Below, piece by piece: positions 1 to 8,593 of a DNA stretch of 64,000 nt. The first letter of the stretch is position 1, and the number at the start of each line of letters is the position of its first letter. The position numbers were made by a program, and so were the translations under genes. Source of the DNA: DCFW01 sp963790715 (GTDB lineage: Bacteria; Bacteroidota; Bacteroidia; Bacteroidales; Bacteroidaceae); the NCBI GenBank assembly GCA_963790715.1, contig CAWBPN010000018.1, forward strand, positions 372,001-436,000. The letters are read 5' to 3'. Under the pieces are notes generated by a model, which did not search any database, had not been told where the DNA came from, and saw only the letters and a list, made by a program, of their open reading frames with translations.

Positions 1-824
1 GACCGTCAACAGGACTGCCAACAAAATCGGAACAAAGCGACTTGCTGCAAGTGTTGTTCGGACGAAACGGAGAAAGTCCGATACCAGTCATTGCTGCTGC
101 ATCACCAACAGATTGCTTTGATGCGGCATACGAAGCATGCAAAGTGGCTGTTGAGCACATGACTCCTGTATTTTTACTAAGTGATGCATTCATAGCCAAC
201 GGTTCGTCTGCATGGAAAATTCCTGATTTAAAAGAATATCCCGACATAGCACCACACTACGTTTTGCCTGAGCAGAGAAACAATTGGACACCATACGAAC
301 GCGATCCGCAAACTATGGCTCGCTATTGGGCTATTCCGGGAATGGAAGGCTATACGAACGTAATCGGTGGATTGGAAAAAAACAGTTCAACTGGTGAAAT
401 TTGCTATGAACCTGACAACCACGAAAAGATGATTGACCATCGCCACGAAAAAGTTCATCGTATTGCTCACTATATACCCGAACTAAAAATAATTGGAGAC
501 GTTGATGCAGAACTACTTGTCGTAGGTTGGGGCGGAACATTCGGCCATCTGTATTCGGCAGTAGCTGAATTGAGAAAGACACATAAGAAAATAGCATACG
601 TTCATTTCCGGTGGATTAATCCCCTGCCGCAAAATGCAACTAAAGTGTTGCGCAGCTTTAAATATATAATGGTGATTGAGCAAAATTCAGGACAGTTGGC
701 AGGATACCTTCGCATGAAAATAAATAACTTACCACATATCTATCAATATAACCGTATAGAAGGACAACCCTTTCAGGTAAAAGAACTGGTAAATGCCATT
801 TCGCAGATATTAGAGGAAGACTAA
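1..824 (+). CDS. korA: 2-oxoglutarate:ferredoxin oxidoreductase, alpha subunit (C-terminal part)
   Basis: The reading frame is open from the left edge of the window (frame beginning at base 3), so the start lies upstream and the gene is 5'-partial. The visible part begins with a GPSTGLPTKSEQSDL stretch, typical of alpha subunits of 2-oxoacid:ferredoxin oxidoreductases, followed by the domain II region. With the beta subunit it oxidatively decarboxylates 2-oxoglutarate to succinyl-CoA and reduces ferredoxin in the cytoplasm; in anaerobic Bacteroidales the enzyme can also run reductively. The beta subunit starts one base after the stop codon, so the two are certainly co-transcribed. A TTG at 42 is in frame but is not a plausible start because homologous sequence continues upstream of it. 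Confidence 0.9.
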   Translation, partial: PSTGLPTKSEQSDLLQVLFGRNGESPIPVIAAASPTDCFDAAYEACKVAVEHMTPVFLLSDAFIANGSSAWKIPDLKEYPDIAPHYVLPEQRNNWTPYERDPQTMARYWAIPGMEGYTNVIGGLEKNSSTGEICYEPDNHEKMIDHRHEKVHRIAHYIPELKIIGDVDAELLVVGWGGTFGHLYSAVAELRKTHKKIAYVHFRWINPLPQNATKVLRSFKYIMVIEQNSGQLAGYLRMKINNLPHIYQYNRIEGQPFQVKELVNAISQILEED

Positions 825-825
825 A

Positions 826-1839
826 ATGAAAGAGAAAAAATATACCGTACAAAACTTTAAAAACGGACAAAAACCACGCTGGTGTGCAGGTTGCGGTGAT
901 CATGCTTTATTAAACGCTTTACTGCAAACATTGGCTAAACTCAACGTTGCACCGTGGAATACAGAAATTATTTCAGGTATAGGGTGTTCTTCTCGACTGC
1001 CATATTATGTCAATGCATATTGCTTCCACACGATTCACGGTCGTGCATTAGCCGTTTCCACAGGAGCTAAAGTGGCAAATCCGTCAATGAACGTTTGGAC
1101 TATAATGGGCGACGGTGACAGTTTGGCTATCGGAGGCGACCACTTCATACATGCCATGCGACGCAACATCGACCTAAATATAATATTGCTCAACAACAAA
1201 ATATACGGTCTGACCAAAGGTCAATACTCCCCCACTTCCGAACGCGGTTTCGTTTCAAAGACATCACCTTACGGCACAGTTGAAGATCCATTCGAGCCGG
1301 CAGAATTGATATTCGGCGCTCGCGGACATTTTTTTGCCCGCTGTGCTGCATCTGATATTGAAAACAATGTTGATGTACTGGTCGCTGCAGCTCATCATAA
1401 AGGTGCTTCAATGGTGGAAGTTCTACAAAACTGCGTAATCTTTAACAATGGCATTCATGCCTCACTAGCATCTAAAGAACTGCGTAAAAAGAATGCCATA
1501 TATTTAAAAGACGGCAAGTCTATGGTCTTCGGAGAAAACAACGAATATGGATTAATCTTGGAAGGCCTTAATATAAAGGTGGTAAAAATAGGTGAAAACG
1601 GAATAACGTTAAAGGATATTTTGGTACATGACGCACACTGCGAAGATGCAACATTGCATACAAAATTAGCCATGATGAAAGGACCTGACTTCCCTGTTGC
1701 CCTCGGCGTTATTCGCGATGTAAAAGCCCCTACTTATGAAGCTGCCGTAACCGAACAAATTGAAGAAGTGAAAGCGAAAAAGTCTTATCACAATTTTGAA
1801 GAGTTGATGATGACCAACAATATTTGGGAAATCAAATAA
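826..1839 (+). CDS. korB: 2-oxoglutarate:ferredoxin oxidoreductase, beta subunit
   Basis: This 337-residue protein has the usual length of KorB. The N-terminal WCAGCGDH motif supplies cysteines for the iron-sulfur cluster. GDGDSLAIGGDHF (about residues 91-103) followed by LLNNKIYGLTKGQ is the thiamine-diphosphate/Mg binding signature of this family. It forms the catalytic half of the enzyme with KorA. It begins one base after korA, which implies translational coupling. Its stop codon abuts that of the convergent minus-strand gene with no intergenic space. Confidence 0.95.
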   Translation: MKEKKYTVQNFKNGQKPRWCAGCGDHALLNALLQTLAKLNVAPWNTEIISGIGCSSRLPYYVNAYCFHTIHGRALAVSTGAKVANPSMNVWTIMGDGDSLAIGGDHFIHAMRRNIDLNIILLNNKIYGLTKGQYSPTSERGFVSKTSPYGTVEDPFEPAELIFGARGHFFARCAASDIENNVDVLVAAAHHKGASMVEVLQNCVIFNNGIHASLASKELRKKNAIYLKDGKSMVFGENNEYGLILEGLNIKVVKIGENGITLKDILVHDAHCEDATLHTKLAMMKGPDFPVALGVIRDVKAPTYEAAVTEQIEEVKAKKSYHNFEELMMTNNIWEIK

Positions 1840-3156
1840 TCAATCTTTCGCCAAAGTCCTTATCATCCTTATATACATACGGCGCCAACCTTTCCACTCG
1901 TCTATCTCGGATAATGTGGAATTATGGAATAATGTAATAAAATCACCGCCGACAGCTTTTACACGATTATATAATTCGGTAATTGTAGCCAATGCTTCAT
2001 CAGGAGTTTGATTGAAATAACGCTTCAACGCAATGTCCATCACTGCTGTGGTGTGTATCATCAAAGGTGTTTCACGCTCATTCTCAATATCATAAAACGG
2101 GTAAGGTATGCTCGTGCCGGTACGAAAACCGTATTGATTATAATAAAGTACCGAGTAATCATGATATATTCCTGCCGATTGCAACAAGCGAAACGATTCC
2201 GGGAAACGAATGCGCAAGTAATGTTGCCGACTTGCATTAACCTGATGATTTAGCACCCGCTCAAGATCCATCTTCTCATGGCAAAGATGAATATTATTGA
2301 AAGCAGCAACGTATGAGGGGTGAAGCAATACGCAATTATCCTTGTCCATAACACGCATCATTTTACGCAGACGTTTCGATGGGAAAATATAGTTGCGATC
2401 ATACTGTCCGTAAGGACCGCGATGAGCAAAGAACAAACCTTTCACCTTTACTTCACGGTAAAGCTTAATAATTAGCGGAAAATTAAAATACGGGTCATCT
2501 TTAAAACGAAGTATCGTCAACAGTCTGTCGCAGAAACGCTTAAACTGGCGCTCACCCAAATCCTTCATCAGGAAAATCAAATTGGCTACACCTTTATTTC
2601 TATATAAGAAAGGATGTTCCATGTCGATAGTGGGAATGAAACGAAACCGACGAGGAGAGAAATCCAAATCCGGATTTTTAGCCTGCAACAGTCTCTTCAG
2701 AGCAAAAGTCCATTCATCAACTATAGGATGAGTTATACAATTCATCTGCTTCAAGATGCTGGCTTCATATTTATAACGCCCGTGTTTATCAAGTTGTTGC
2801 GAACAATACTCCTCCATACGCGAAAGCAAATAGAATGCTGCGCCGAATATATCAAACGGGACTTCTTCATCACTCGTTCCGGTACGATTAACAAAAAAAA
2901 CAGGCATATCGCGCCACGTCCCTAAACATTGATCGGAAATAACATGATAACCGGATTCAAACAGTATACCCGAAGGCTTTATCCATAAACCTTTATGAGG
3001 ATCGTTCTCGCAATAGGCAATACCTGTTTGAGGCGAAAGCATATAGTCATTCAACTTATCGGTCAAAAAATAATCACATCCCAACACCCGGGTAAAGAGT
3101 TGAGTCAAGATAAAATTAAGTCGCGGACTTTTGTGTTCAGAATAAATAGCAATCAT
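1840..3156 (-). CDS. Polysaccharide deacetylase-like protein (DUF7033 type)
   Basis: A 438-residue protein without an evident signal peptide. The N-terminal third resembles the DUF7033 region found before NodB-like deacetylase domains in Bacteroidetes. The second half has deacetylase-like features: RFIPTIDMEHPF around the position of the metal-binding aspartates, FFAHRG, an LLHPSY segment resembling the HxxxH/HPS metal site, and a late DFITLFHNS segment. I infer a de-N-acetylase-like fold acting on a glycan, but catalytic residues were not confirmed. The gene converges on korB with no intergenic bases. It is monocistronic here and divergent from pckA. Confidence 0.65.
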   Translation of the reverse strand: MIAIYSEHKSPRLNFILTQLFTRVLGCDYFLTDKLNDYMLSPQTGIAYCENDPHKGLWIKPSGILFESGYHVISDQCLGTWRDMPVFFVNRTGTSDEEVPFDIFGAAFYLLSRMEEYCSQQLDKHGRYKYEASILKQMNCITHPIVDEWTFALKRLLQAKNPDLDFSPRRFRFIPTIDMEHPFLYRNKGVANLIFLMKDLGERQFKRFCDRLLTILRFKDDPYFNFPLIIKLYREVKVKGLFFAHRGPYGQYDRNYIFPSKRLRKMMRVMDKDNCVLLHPSYVAAFNNIHLCHEKMDLERVLNHQVNASRQHYLRIRFPESFRLLQSAGIYHDYSVLYYNQYGFRTGTSIPYPFYDIENERETPLMIHTTAVMDIALKRYFNQTPDEALATITELYNRVKAVGGDFITLFHNSTLSEIDEWKGWRRMYIRMIRTLAKD

Positions 3157-3265
3157 CTCTACATCTTTTTCGGCCTAAAAATACGAAATTATAATCAAAT
3201 AAAATTGACAAGTAGTAATTATTTGTCTTTAATAGAGCTAATTAAAGAAATTTTTCTCTAATAAG

Positions 3266-3297
3266 TTGTTATATCAGAAATAAAAGTGTTATTTTTG
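3266..3297 (+). promoter_or_regulatory. Promoter of pckA
   Basis: TATTTTTG at 3290-3297 matches the Bacteroidetes -7 consensus TAnnTTTG, and TTG at 3266-3268 lies 21 nt upstream as the -33 element. The expected transcript would have a leader of about 55-60 nt before the pckA ATG at 3361. Confidence 0.65.
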
Positions 3298-3360
3298 TCC
3301 TTGAAATAAAACGAAGAAATAATATAAGAATAATATATCGACTTATTAAAATTAAAAAAA

Positions 3361-4962
3361 ATGGCAAAAGTAGATTTAAGCAAGTATGGTATAAACGGAT
3401 CTACATTCGTTTACAACCCCTCTTATGAAGAGTTATTCAAAGAAGAAACCAAGCCTGAACTGGAAGGCTACGACAAAGGTCAAGTTACAGAACTTGGCGC
3501 AGTTAACGTAATGACAGGTATTTACACCGGTCGTTCTCCTAAAGATAAGTTCATCGTTGACGACGCCACATCTGAAAATACGGTATGGTGGACAACTCCT
3601 GAATACAAAAATGATAACAAAAAAGCATCTCCTGAAGCATGGAAAGCCGTAAAAGAGATTGCTAAAAATGAACTTTCAAATAAAAAATTATTTGTTGTTG
3701 ATGCTTTCTGCGGCGCTAATAAAAATTCTCGCATGAAAGTCCGTTTCATAATGGAAGTAGCTTGGCAGGCACATTTCGTTAGAAATATGTTTATCAAACC
3801 TATAAGCAAAGAAGAAGAAGATCAAGAACCTGATTTTGTTGTTTACAACGCTTCAAAAGCAAAAGTTGAGAACTACAAGGAATTGGGATTAAACTCAGAA
3901 ACAGCTGTAGTATTTAACTTGACATCAAAAGAGCAGGTTATTATCAACACATGGTATGGTGGTGAAATGAAAAAGGGTATATTCTCAATGATGAACTACT
4001 TCTTGCCATTGAAGGGCATCGCTGCAATGCACTGTTCTGCCAACACAAACTTGGACGGCGAAAATACAGCTATCTTCTTCGGTCTGTCAGGAACAGGTAA
4101 AACAACTTTATCAACCGATCCTAAACGTTTGCTAATCGGTGATGACGAACACGGATGGGATGACAACGGTGTATTCAACTTCGAAGGTGGTTGCTATGCT
4201 AAAGTTATCAAATTGGATAAAGAATCAGAGCCTGATATCTACGGAGCTATCACACGCGACGCCCTTCTTGAGAACGTTACTGTTGACGCTAACGGCAAGA
4301 TAGACTTTGATGATAAGTCAGTTACCGAGAATACTCGTGTATCTTATCCTATCAATCACATCAAGAACATCGTTAAACCTATTTCTCATGCTCCTGCTGC
4401 AAAACAAGTCATCTTCTTATCAGCTGACGCATTCGGTGTTCTTCCTCCTGTATCTATTTTGGATAAAAAGCAAACTCAATACTACTTCTTATCTGGATTT
4501 ACAGCTAAATTGGCAGGAACAGAACGCGGCATTACAGAACCGACTCCTACATTCTCTGCTTGCTTCGGCCAAGCTTTCTTGGAGTTACATCCTACAAAGT
4601 ATGCTGAGGAATTGGTTAAGCATATGGAGAAATCAGGTGCTAAGGCATACTTGGTTAACACTGGCTGGAACGGAACAGGTAAACGTATCTCTATCCGCGA
4701 TACTCGTGGCATCATCGACGCTATCCTTGACGGTTCTATTGACAAGGCTCCAACAAAGATTATCCCTTACTTCAACTTCAAAGTGCCTACTGCATTGCCA
4801 GGAGTTGATCCTGCTATTCTTGATCCTCGCGATACATATTCTTGCGCTTGCAAGTGGGAAGAGAAAGCCAAAGATTTGGCTGACCGCTTCATCAAAAACT
4901 TCGTTAAATACGAAGGGAATGCAAAGGGTAAAGCTTTGGTAGCCGCAGGTCCTAAATTGTAA
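3361..4962 (+). CDS. pckA: Phosphoenolpyruvate carboxykinase (ATP)
   Basis: This 533-residue cytoplasmic enzyme has the usual length of the ATP-dependent family and interconverts oxaloacetate + ATP and phosphoenolpyruvate + CO2 + ADP. GLSGTGKTTLS at about residues 241-251 is the P-loop, followed by the metal-binding GDDEHGWDDNGVFNFEGGC region. TGIYTGRSPKDKF near residue 50 is the N-terminal substrate-loop signature. In Bacteroidales it typically works in the CO2-fixing direction toward succinate. It has its own promoter and a downstream hairpin, so it is monocistronic. Codon use is more C/U-ending (strongly optimised) than the neighbouring genes, as expected of a highly expressed gene. Confidence 0.98.
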   Translation: MAKVDLSKYGINGSTFVYNPSYEELFKEETKPELEGYDKGQVTELGAVNVMTGIYTGRSPKDKFIVDDATSENTVWWTTPEYKNDNKKASPEAWKAVKEIAKNELSNKKLFVVDAFCGANKNSRMKVRFIMEVAWQAHFVRNMFIKPISKEEEDQEPDFVVYNASKAKVENYKELGLNSETAVVFNLTSKEQVIINTWYGGEMKKGIFSMMNYFLPLKGIAAMHCSANTNLDGENTAIFFGLSGTGKTTLSTDPKRLLIGDDEHGWDDNGVFNFEGGCYAKVIKLDKESEPDIYGAITRDALLENVTVDANGKIDFDDKSVTENTRVSYPINHIKNIVKPISHAPAAKQVIFLSADAFGVLPPVSILDKKQTQYYFLSGFTAKLAGTERGITEPTPTFSACFGQAFLELHPTKYAEELVKHMEKSGAKAYLVNTGWNGTGKRISIRDTRGIIDAILDGSIDKAPTKIIPYFNFKVPTALPGVDPAILDPRDTYSCACKWEEKAKDLADRFIKNFVKYEGNAKGKALVAAGPKL

Positions 4963-4997
4963 TTTACACAATTAAATATTTCATAAAGGATGCACCG

Positions 4998-5017
4998 AAA
5001 AGGATGCACCCTTTTTT
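4998..5017 (+). terminator. Intrinsic terminator of pckA
   Basis: The stem AAAAGG (4998-5003) pairs with CCTTTT (5010-5015) around a 6-nt loop and runs into a T-tract 5012-5018. The sequence AAGGATGCACC is also directly repeated just upstream (4986-4996). Confidence 0.55.
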
Positions 5018-5065
5018 TATTACTTGTTTTATTATCAGTTTTATTTATTTTTCATTACAAAACAC

Positions 5066-5073
5066 TATCTTTG
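5066..5073 (+). promoter_or_regulatory. -7 promoter element of the GNAT-like gene
   Basis: TATCTTTG is a perfect TAnnTTTG -7 box 25 bases before the ATG at 5099. No clear TTG -33 element is seen at the expected distance. Confidence 0.6.
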
Positions 5074-5098
5074 CACCTAAAATAATTGAATATATAGC

Positions 5099-6241
5099 AT
5101 GGCAGTAACCATTAAATTGATCGACAAAAACAATAAAAAAGATCTGAAAACATTCATCAGGTTCAACTACGAATTGTACAAAGATAGCCCTTATTCGGTT
5201 CCCGATTTATACGAAGATATGTTGAACACTTTCACTCCGAAGAAAAATGCAGCCTTCGAATTCTGCGAAGCCGATTACTTTCTCGCCTACAAAGACGACA
5301 AAGTGGTTGGACGTATAGCCGCGTTCATTAACAAGCGTGCTAATGAAACCTGGCATAAAAAAGAAGTACGTTTCGGATGGGTCGATTTTATTGATGATTA
5401 CGAGGTATCGAAAGCATTATTTGATACTGCCATAAAATGGGGAAAAGAGCATGGAATGGATTCCATAGAAGGACCTTTGGGATTCACCGATTTCGATGCC
5501 GAAGGCATGTTGGTTGAAGGTTTTGACCAACTAAGCACAATGGCTACAATATATAACTATCCGTATTATCAAAAACATATTGAGCAATATGGGTTTGAAA
5601 AGGGTGCCGACTGGGTTGAATTCAAAATTTTCATACCCGAAAACGGTATTCCTGAAAAGCATCGTCGTATTTCAGAGATTATCATGAAGAAATACGATTT
5701 GAGAATAATAAAATATAAATCAAAGAAAGCTATCTCCCGCGATTACGGACAGGCGATATTCAATTTGATGAACGAAGCATACGCTCCGCTTTACGGCTAT
5801 TCGGCTTTGAGTGAAGGACAAATTCAACAATATATTAAAATGTATTTGCCTATTGTAGACTCACGCATGCTGTCACTGGTGGTTGATAAAGATGATAAAT
5901 TAGTAGCAGTGGGACTATCAATGCCATCATTGTCACTTGCACTTCAAAAGGCACACGGCAAATTGTTGCCTTTCGGTTGGTATCATTTAATCAAGGCATT
6001 ATTCATTAAACATGCAAAAGTTATTGATCTATTACTTGTTGCCGTCAAGCCCGAATATCAAAATAAAGGTGTAAATGCTTTACTTTTTTACGATCTCATT
6101 CCTATTTATAAGAAGATGGGATTTGTATATGCTGAAAGTAATCCTGAATTGGAAATGAATGGCAAGGTACAAAGCCAATGGTCTTATTTCAGATGCGAAC
6201 AGCATAAGCGCCGCAGAGCATATATAAAGGCTATCAATTGA
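5099..6241 (+). CDS. GNAT-like acyltransferase family protein
   Basis: This 380-residue cytoplasmic protein belongs to a type common in Bacteroidetes and annotated as GNAT family N-acetyltransferase. The C-terminal part (about residues 240-350) has the GNAT layout, with LLLVAVKPEYQNKGVNALLFYDL matching the strand-plus-acyl-CoA-binding loop (consensus Q/RxxGxG/A, here QNKGVN). A conserved GPLGFTDFDAEG stretch is near residue 125. The substrate is unknown. It has its own promoter and lies 19 bases upstream of parE, so it may be the first gene of the parE operon. Confidence 0.65.
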   Translation: MAVTIKLIDKNNKKDLKTFIRFNYELYKDSPYSVPDLYEDMLNTFTPKKNAAFEFCEADYFLAYKDDKVVGRIAAFINKRANETWHKKEVRFGWVDFIDDYEVSKALFDTAIKWGKEHGMDSIEGPLGFTDFDAEGMLVEGFDQLSTMATIYNYPYYQKHIEQYGFEKGADWVEFKIFIPENGIPEKHRRISEIIMKKYDLRIIKYKSKKAISRDYGQAIFNLMNEAYAPLYGYSALSEGQIQQYIKMYLPIVDSRMLSLVVDKDDKLVAVGLSMPSLSLALQKAHGKLLPFGWYHLIKALFIKHAKVIDLLLVAVKPEYQNKGVNALLFYDLIPIYKKMGFVYAESNPELEMNGKVQSQWSYFRCEQHKRRRAYIKAIN

Positions 6242-6260
6242 AAAAAGATACTATTAATAT

Positions 6261-8123
6261 ATGAGTGAAGAAAAAAACGAAATAGCAGAAGTTTCGTATA
6301 CCGAAGAAAACATTCGCACACTTGACTGGCGCGAACATATTCGGCGGCGTCCTGGCATGTATATCGGTAAGCTAGGTGACGGAACCAATGCTGACGACGG
6401 CATTTACGTGTTGCTAAAAGAGACTATCGACAACTCAATAGATGAGTATATGATGGGGTTCGGCAAAACTATAGAAGTGAGCGTTACCAACGGCAAAGCA
6501 ACGGTTCGCGACTATGGGCGCGGCATTCCATTGGGTAAAGTTGTGGATGTTTCATCAAAAATGAATACGGGCGGCAAATATGACTCAAAGGCTTTCAAGA
6601 AATCTGTTGGGTTAAACGGTGTCGGTATTAAAGCCGTCAATGCGCTGTCAAGCTACTTCCGCATTGCCAGTTACCGTGACGGACAGATGAAAGAGGTAAT
6701 ATTCGAACGTGGCAAAATAATAAAAGAGCAACCTATATTGGAAGCCATGGAAAAGAACGGTACACTTGTTGAATTTATTCCGGACACACAAATATTTCCT
6801 AATTATCAATACCAAGACGAGTATATAGAAACTCTTTTAAAGAACTATACGTTTTTAAACTCAGGCCTTACTATTGTCTATAACGATAAAAGTTTCCACT
6901 CTCGCAACGGACTTGTTGATTTATTAAATGAAAACATGACTACCGACCCGCTATATCCGATTATCCATTTAGAAGGTGAAGATATAGAAATGGTGTTGAC
7001 ACATACTACTCAATACGGCGAAGAATATTATTCGTTCGTCAATGGACAGCTCACCACACAGGGAGGTACACACTTGGTTGCTTTTCGTGAAGTTGTAGCA
7101 CGCACTATAAAGGAATATTTTAATAAGAACTTTGAATATGCCGACATTCGTGCCGGTATGGTAGGAGCCATTTCAATAAAGGTGGAAGAACCGATATTCG
7201 AATCGCAGACAAAGACTAAATTGGGGTCAAAAGATATGGAGCCGGGTGGAGACTTGTCTGTGGCCAAGTTCGTCAGTGATTTTGTTAAGCGGGAACTGGA
7301 CAACTACTTGCATATCAATCTGGATGTAGCCGACATAATGCTGCAAAAGATTCAGGAAAGTGAAAAGGAACGCAAAGAGATGACCGGCCTTACTAAACTT
7401 GCGCGTGAAAGAGCAAAAAAAGTAAACATACATAATCGCAAATTGCGCGATTGCCGAATACACTACAATGATACAAAAGGTGACCGTCAAGATGATAGTT
7501 GCATATTCATCACTGAGGGTGATTCCGCAAGCGGATCTATCACAAAGAGCCGCGACGTAAATACACAAGCGGTATTCAGCTTGCGAGGTAAACCCCTAAA
7601 TTCATTCGGACTTACTAAAAAGGTCGTCTATGAGAACGAAGAATTCAACCTGCTACAGGCGGCTCTCAATATTGAAGACGGCATAGAGAACTTAAGATAT
7701 AACAAAGTAATCGTGGCGACCGATGCTGATGTTGACGGTATGCATATACGTCTGCTGCTGATTACTTTCTTCCTGCAATTCTTCCCTGATTTGATAAAGA
7801 AAGGGCATGTGTATATATTGCAAACTCCTTTGTTCAGGGTACGCAACAAGAAAAAAACCAATTATTGCTACACTGACGAAGAAAGAGTTTCATCTATTAA
7901 AGCGTTGGGACCTGCACCGGAAATTACCCGATTCAAAGGATTGGGTGAGATTTCTCCTGATGAGTTTCGTAATTTCATTGGCAATGACATACGACTTGAG
8001 CAGGTACACTTACGCCGCAACGACTTGGTACAAGGGATGCTTGAGTTTTATATGGGCAAAAACACAATGGAACGGCAGAACTTTATTATCAATAATTTAG
8101 TTATAGAAGAAGATTTGGCATAA
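6261..8123 (+). CDS. parE: DNA topoisomerase IV subunit B
   Basis: A 620-residue type IIA topoisomerase ATPase subunit. REHIRRRPGMYIG near the N-terminus and DNSIDE form the GHKL ATP site, and GLNGVGIKAVNALS is the ATP-lid. ITEGDSASGS (about residue 417) and ATDADVDGMHIR (about 486) are the two TOPRIM metal motifs, and RFKGLGEISPDEF marks the C-terminus. The overall length and the lack of the insert seen in many GyrB proteins favour ParE over GyrB. The partner parC is not in the window. coaD starts one base after the stop, so translation is probably coupled. Confidence 0.9.
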   Translation: MSEEKNEIAEVSYTEENIRTLDWREHIRRRPGMYIGKLGDGTNADDGIYVLLKETIDNSIDEYMMGFGKTIEVSVTNGKATVRDYGRGIPLGKVVDVSSKMNTGGKYDSKAFKKSVGLNGVGIKAVNALSSYFRIASYRDGQMKEVIFERGKIIKEQPILEAMEKNGTLVEFIPDTQIFPNYQYQDEYIETLLKNYTFLNSGLTIVYNDKSFHSRNGLVDLLNENMTTDPLYPIIHLEGEDIEMVLTHTTQYGEEYYSFVNGQLTTQGGTHLVAFREVVARTIKEYFNKNFEYADIRAGMVGAISIKVEEPIFESQTKTKLGSKDMEPGGDLSVAKFVSDFVKRELDNYLHINLDVADIMLQKIQESEKERKEMTGLTKLARERAKKVNIHNRKLRDCRIHYNDTKGDRQDDSCIFITEGDSASGSITKSRDVNTQAVFSLRGKPLNSFGLTKKVVYENEEFNLLQAALNIEDGIENLRYNKVIVATDADVDGMHIRLLLITFFLQFFPDLIKKGHVYILQTPLFRVRNKKKTNYCYTDEERVSSIKALGPAPEITRFKGLGEISPDEFRNFIGNDIRLEQVHLRRNDLVQGMLEFYMGKNTMERQNFIINNLVIEEDLA

Positions 8124-8124
8124 T

Positions 8125-8580
8125 ATGAAGAGAGCTATTTTCCCTGGAACATTCGACCCGTTCACTATCGGGCACTACTCCATAGTGATGCGTTCGCTTT
8201 CATTAATGGATGAAGTGGTAATAGGTATCGGCATTAACGAAAACAAGGAAACAATTTTCCCTGTAGGAAAAAGAGTGAAAATGATAAGTGATTTGTTCAA
8301 AGACGAACCGCGTATCAGGGTGGAATCATACGACAGCCTGACTGTTGACTTTGCCAAAGAAATGCAAGCCGAGTTCATAATTCGCGGAATACGCACCGTA
8401 AATGATTTCGAATACGAAGAAACCATAGCCGATATTAACAGGCAAATAAGTGGAATAGAGACTATTGTACTTTTCACGGAACCGCGATATACTTGCATAA
8501 GCTCGTCGGTAGTGAGAGAACTACTTCACTATCATAAAGATGTCAGTGAATTTTTACCGAAAGGAATGGAACTTAAATAA
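8125..8580 (+). CDS. coaD: Pantetheine-phosphate adenylyltransferase
   Basis: This 151-residue protein catalyses the penultimate step of coenzyme A synthesis (4'-phosphopantetheine + ATP to dephospho-CoA). GTFDPFTIGH near the N-terminus holds the nucleotidyltransferase TxGH motif. RGIRTVNDFEYE binds pantetheine, and ISSSVVRE is the conserved C-terminal ATP-binding signature. Length is normal for CoaD. It lies one base after parE and 13 bases before the protease gene, in a five-gene operon. Confidence 0.96.
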   Translation: MKRAIFPGTFDPFTIGHYSIVMRSLSLMDEVVIGIGINENKETIFPVGKRVKMISDLFKDEPRIRVESYDSLTVDFAKEMQAEFIIRGIRTVNDFEYEETIADINRQISGIETIVLFTEPRYTCISSSVVRELLHYHKDVSEFLPKGMELK

Positions 8581-8593
8581 CAATAAAAATAAG

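Noticed and set aside
4986..5010. AGGATGCACC direct repeat as a mobile-element scar
   Set aside because: Only two short copies forming the lead-in to the pckA terminator; no inverted ends or coding remnant.
8540..8593. Upstream in-frame ATG for the S41 protease
   Set aside because: It would overlap coaD by 41 bases and place 18 polar residues before a perfect signal peptide; the ATG at 8594 is better.
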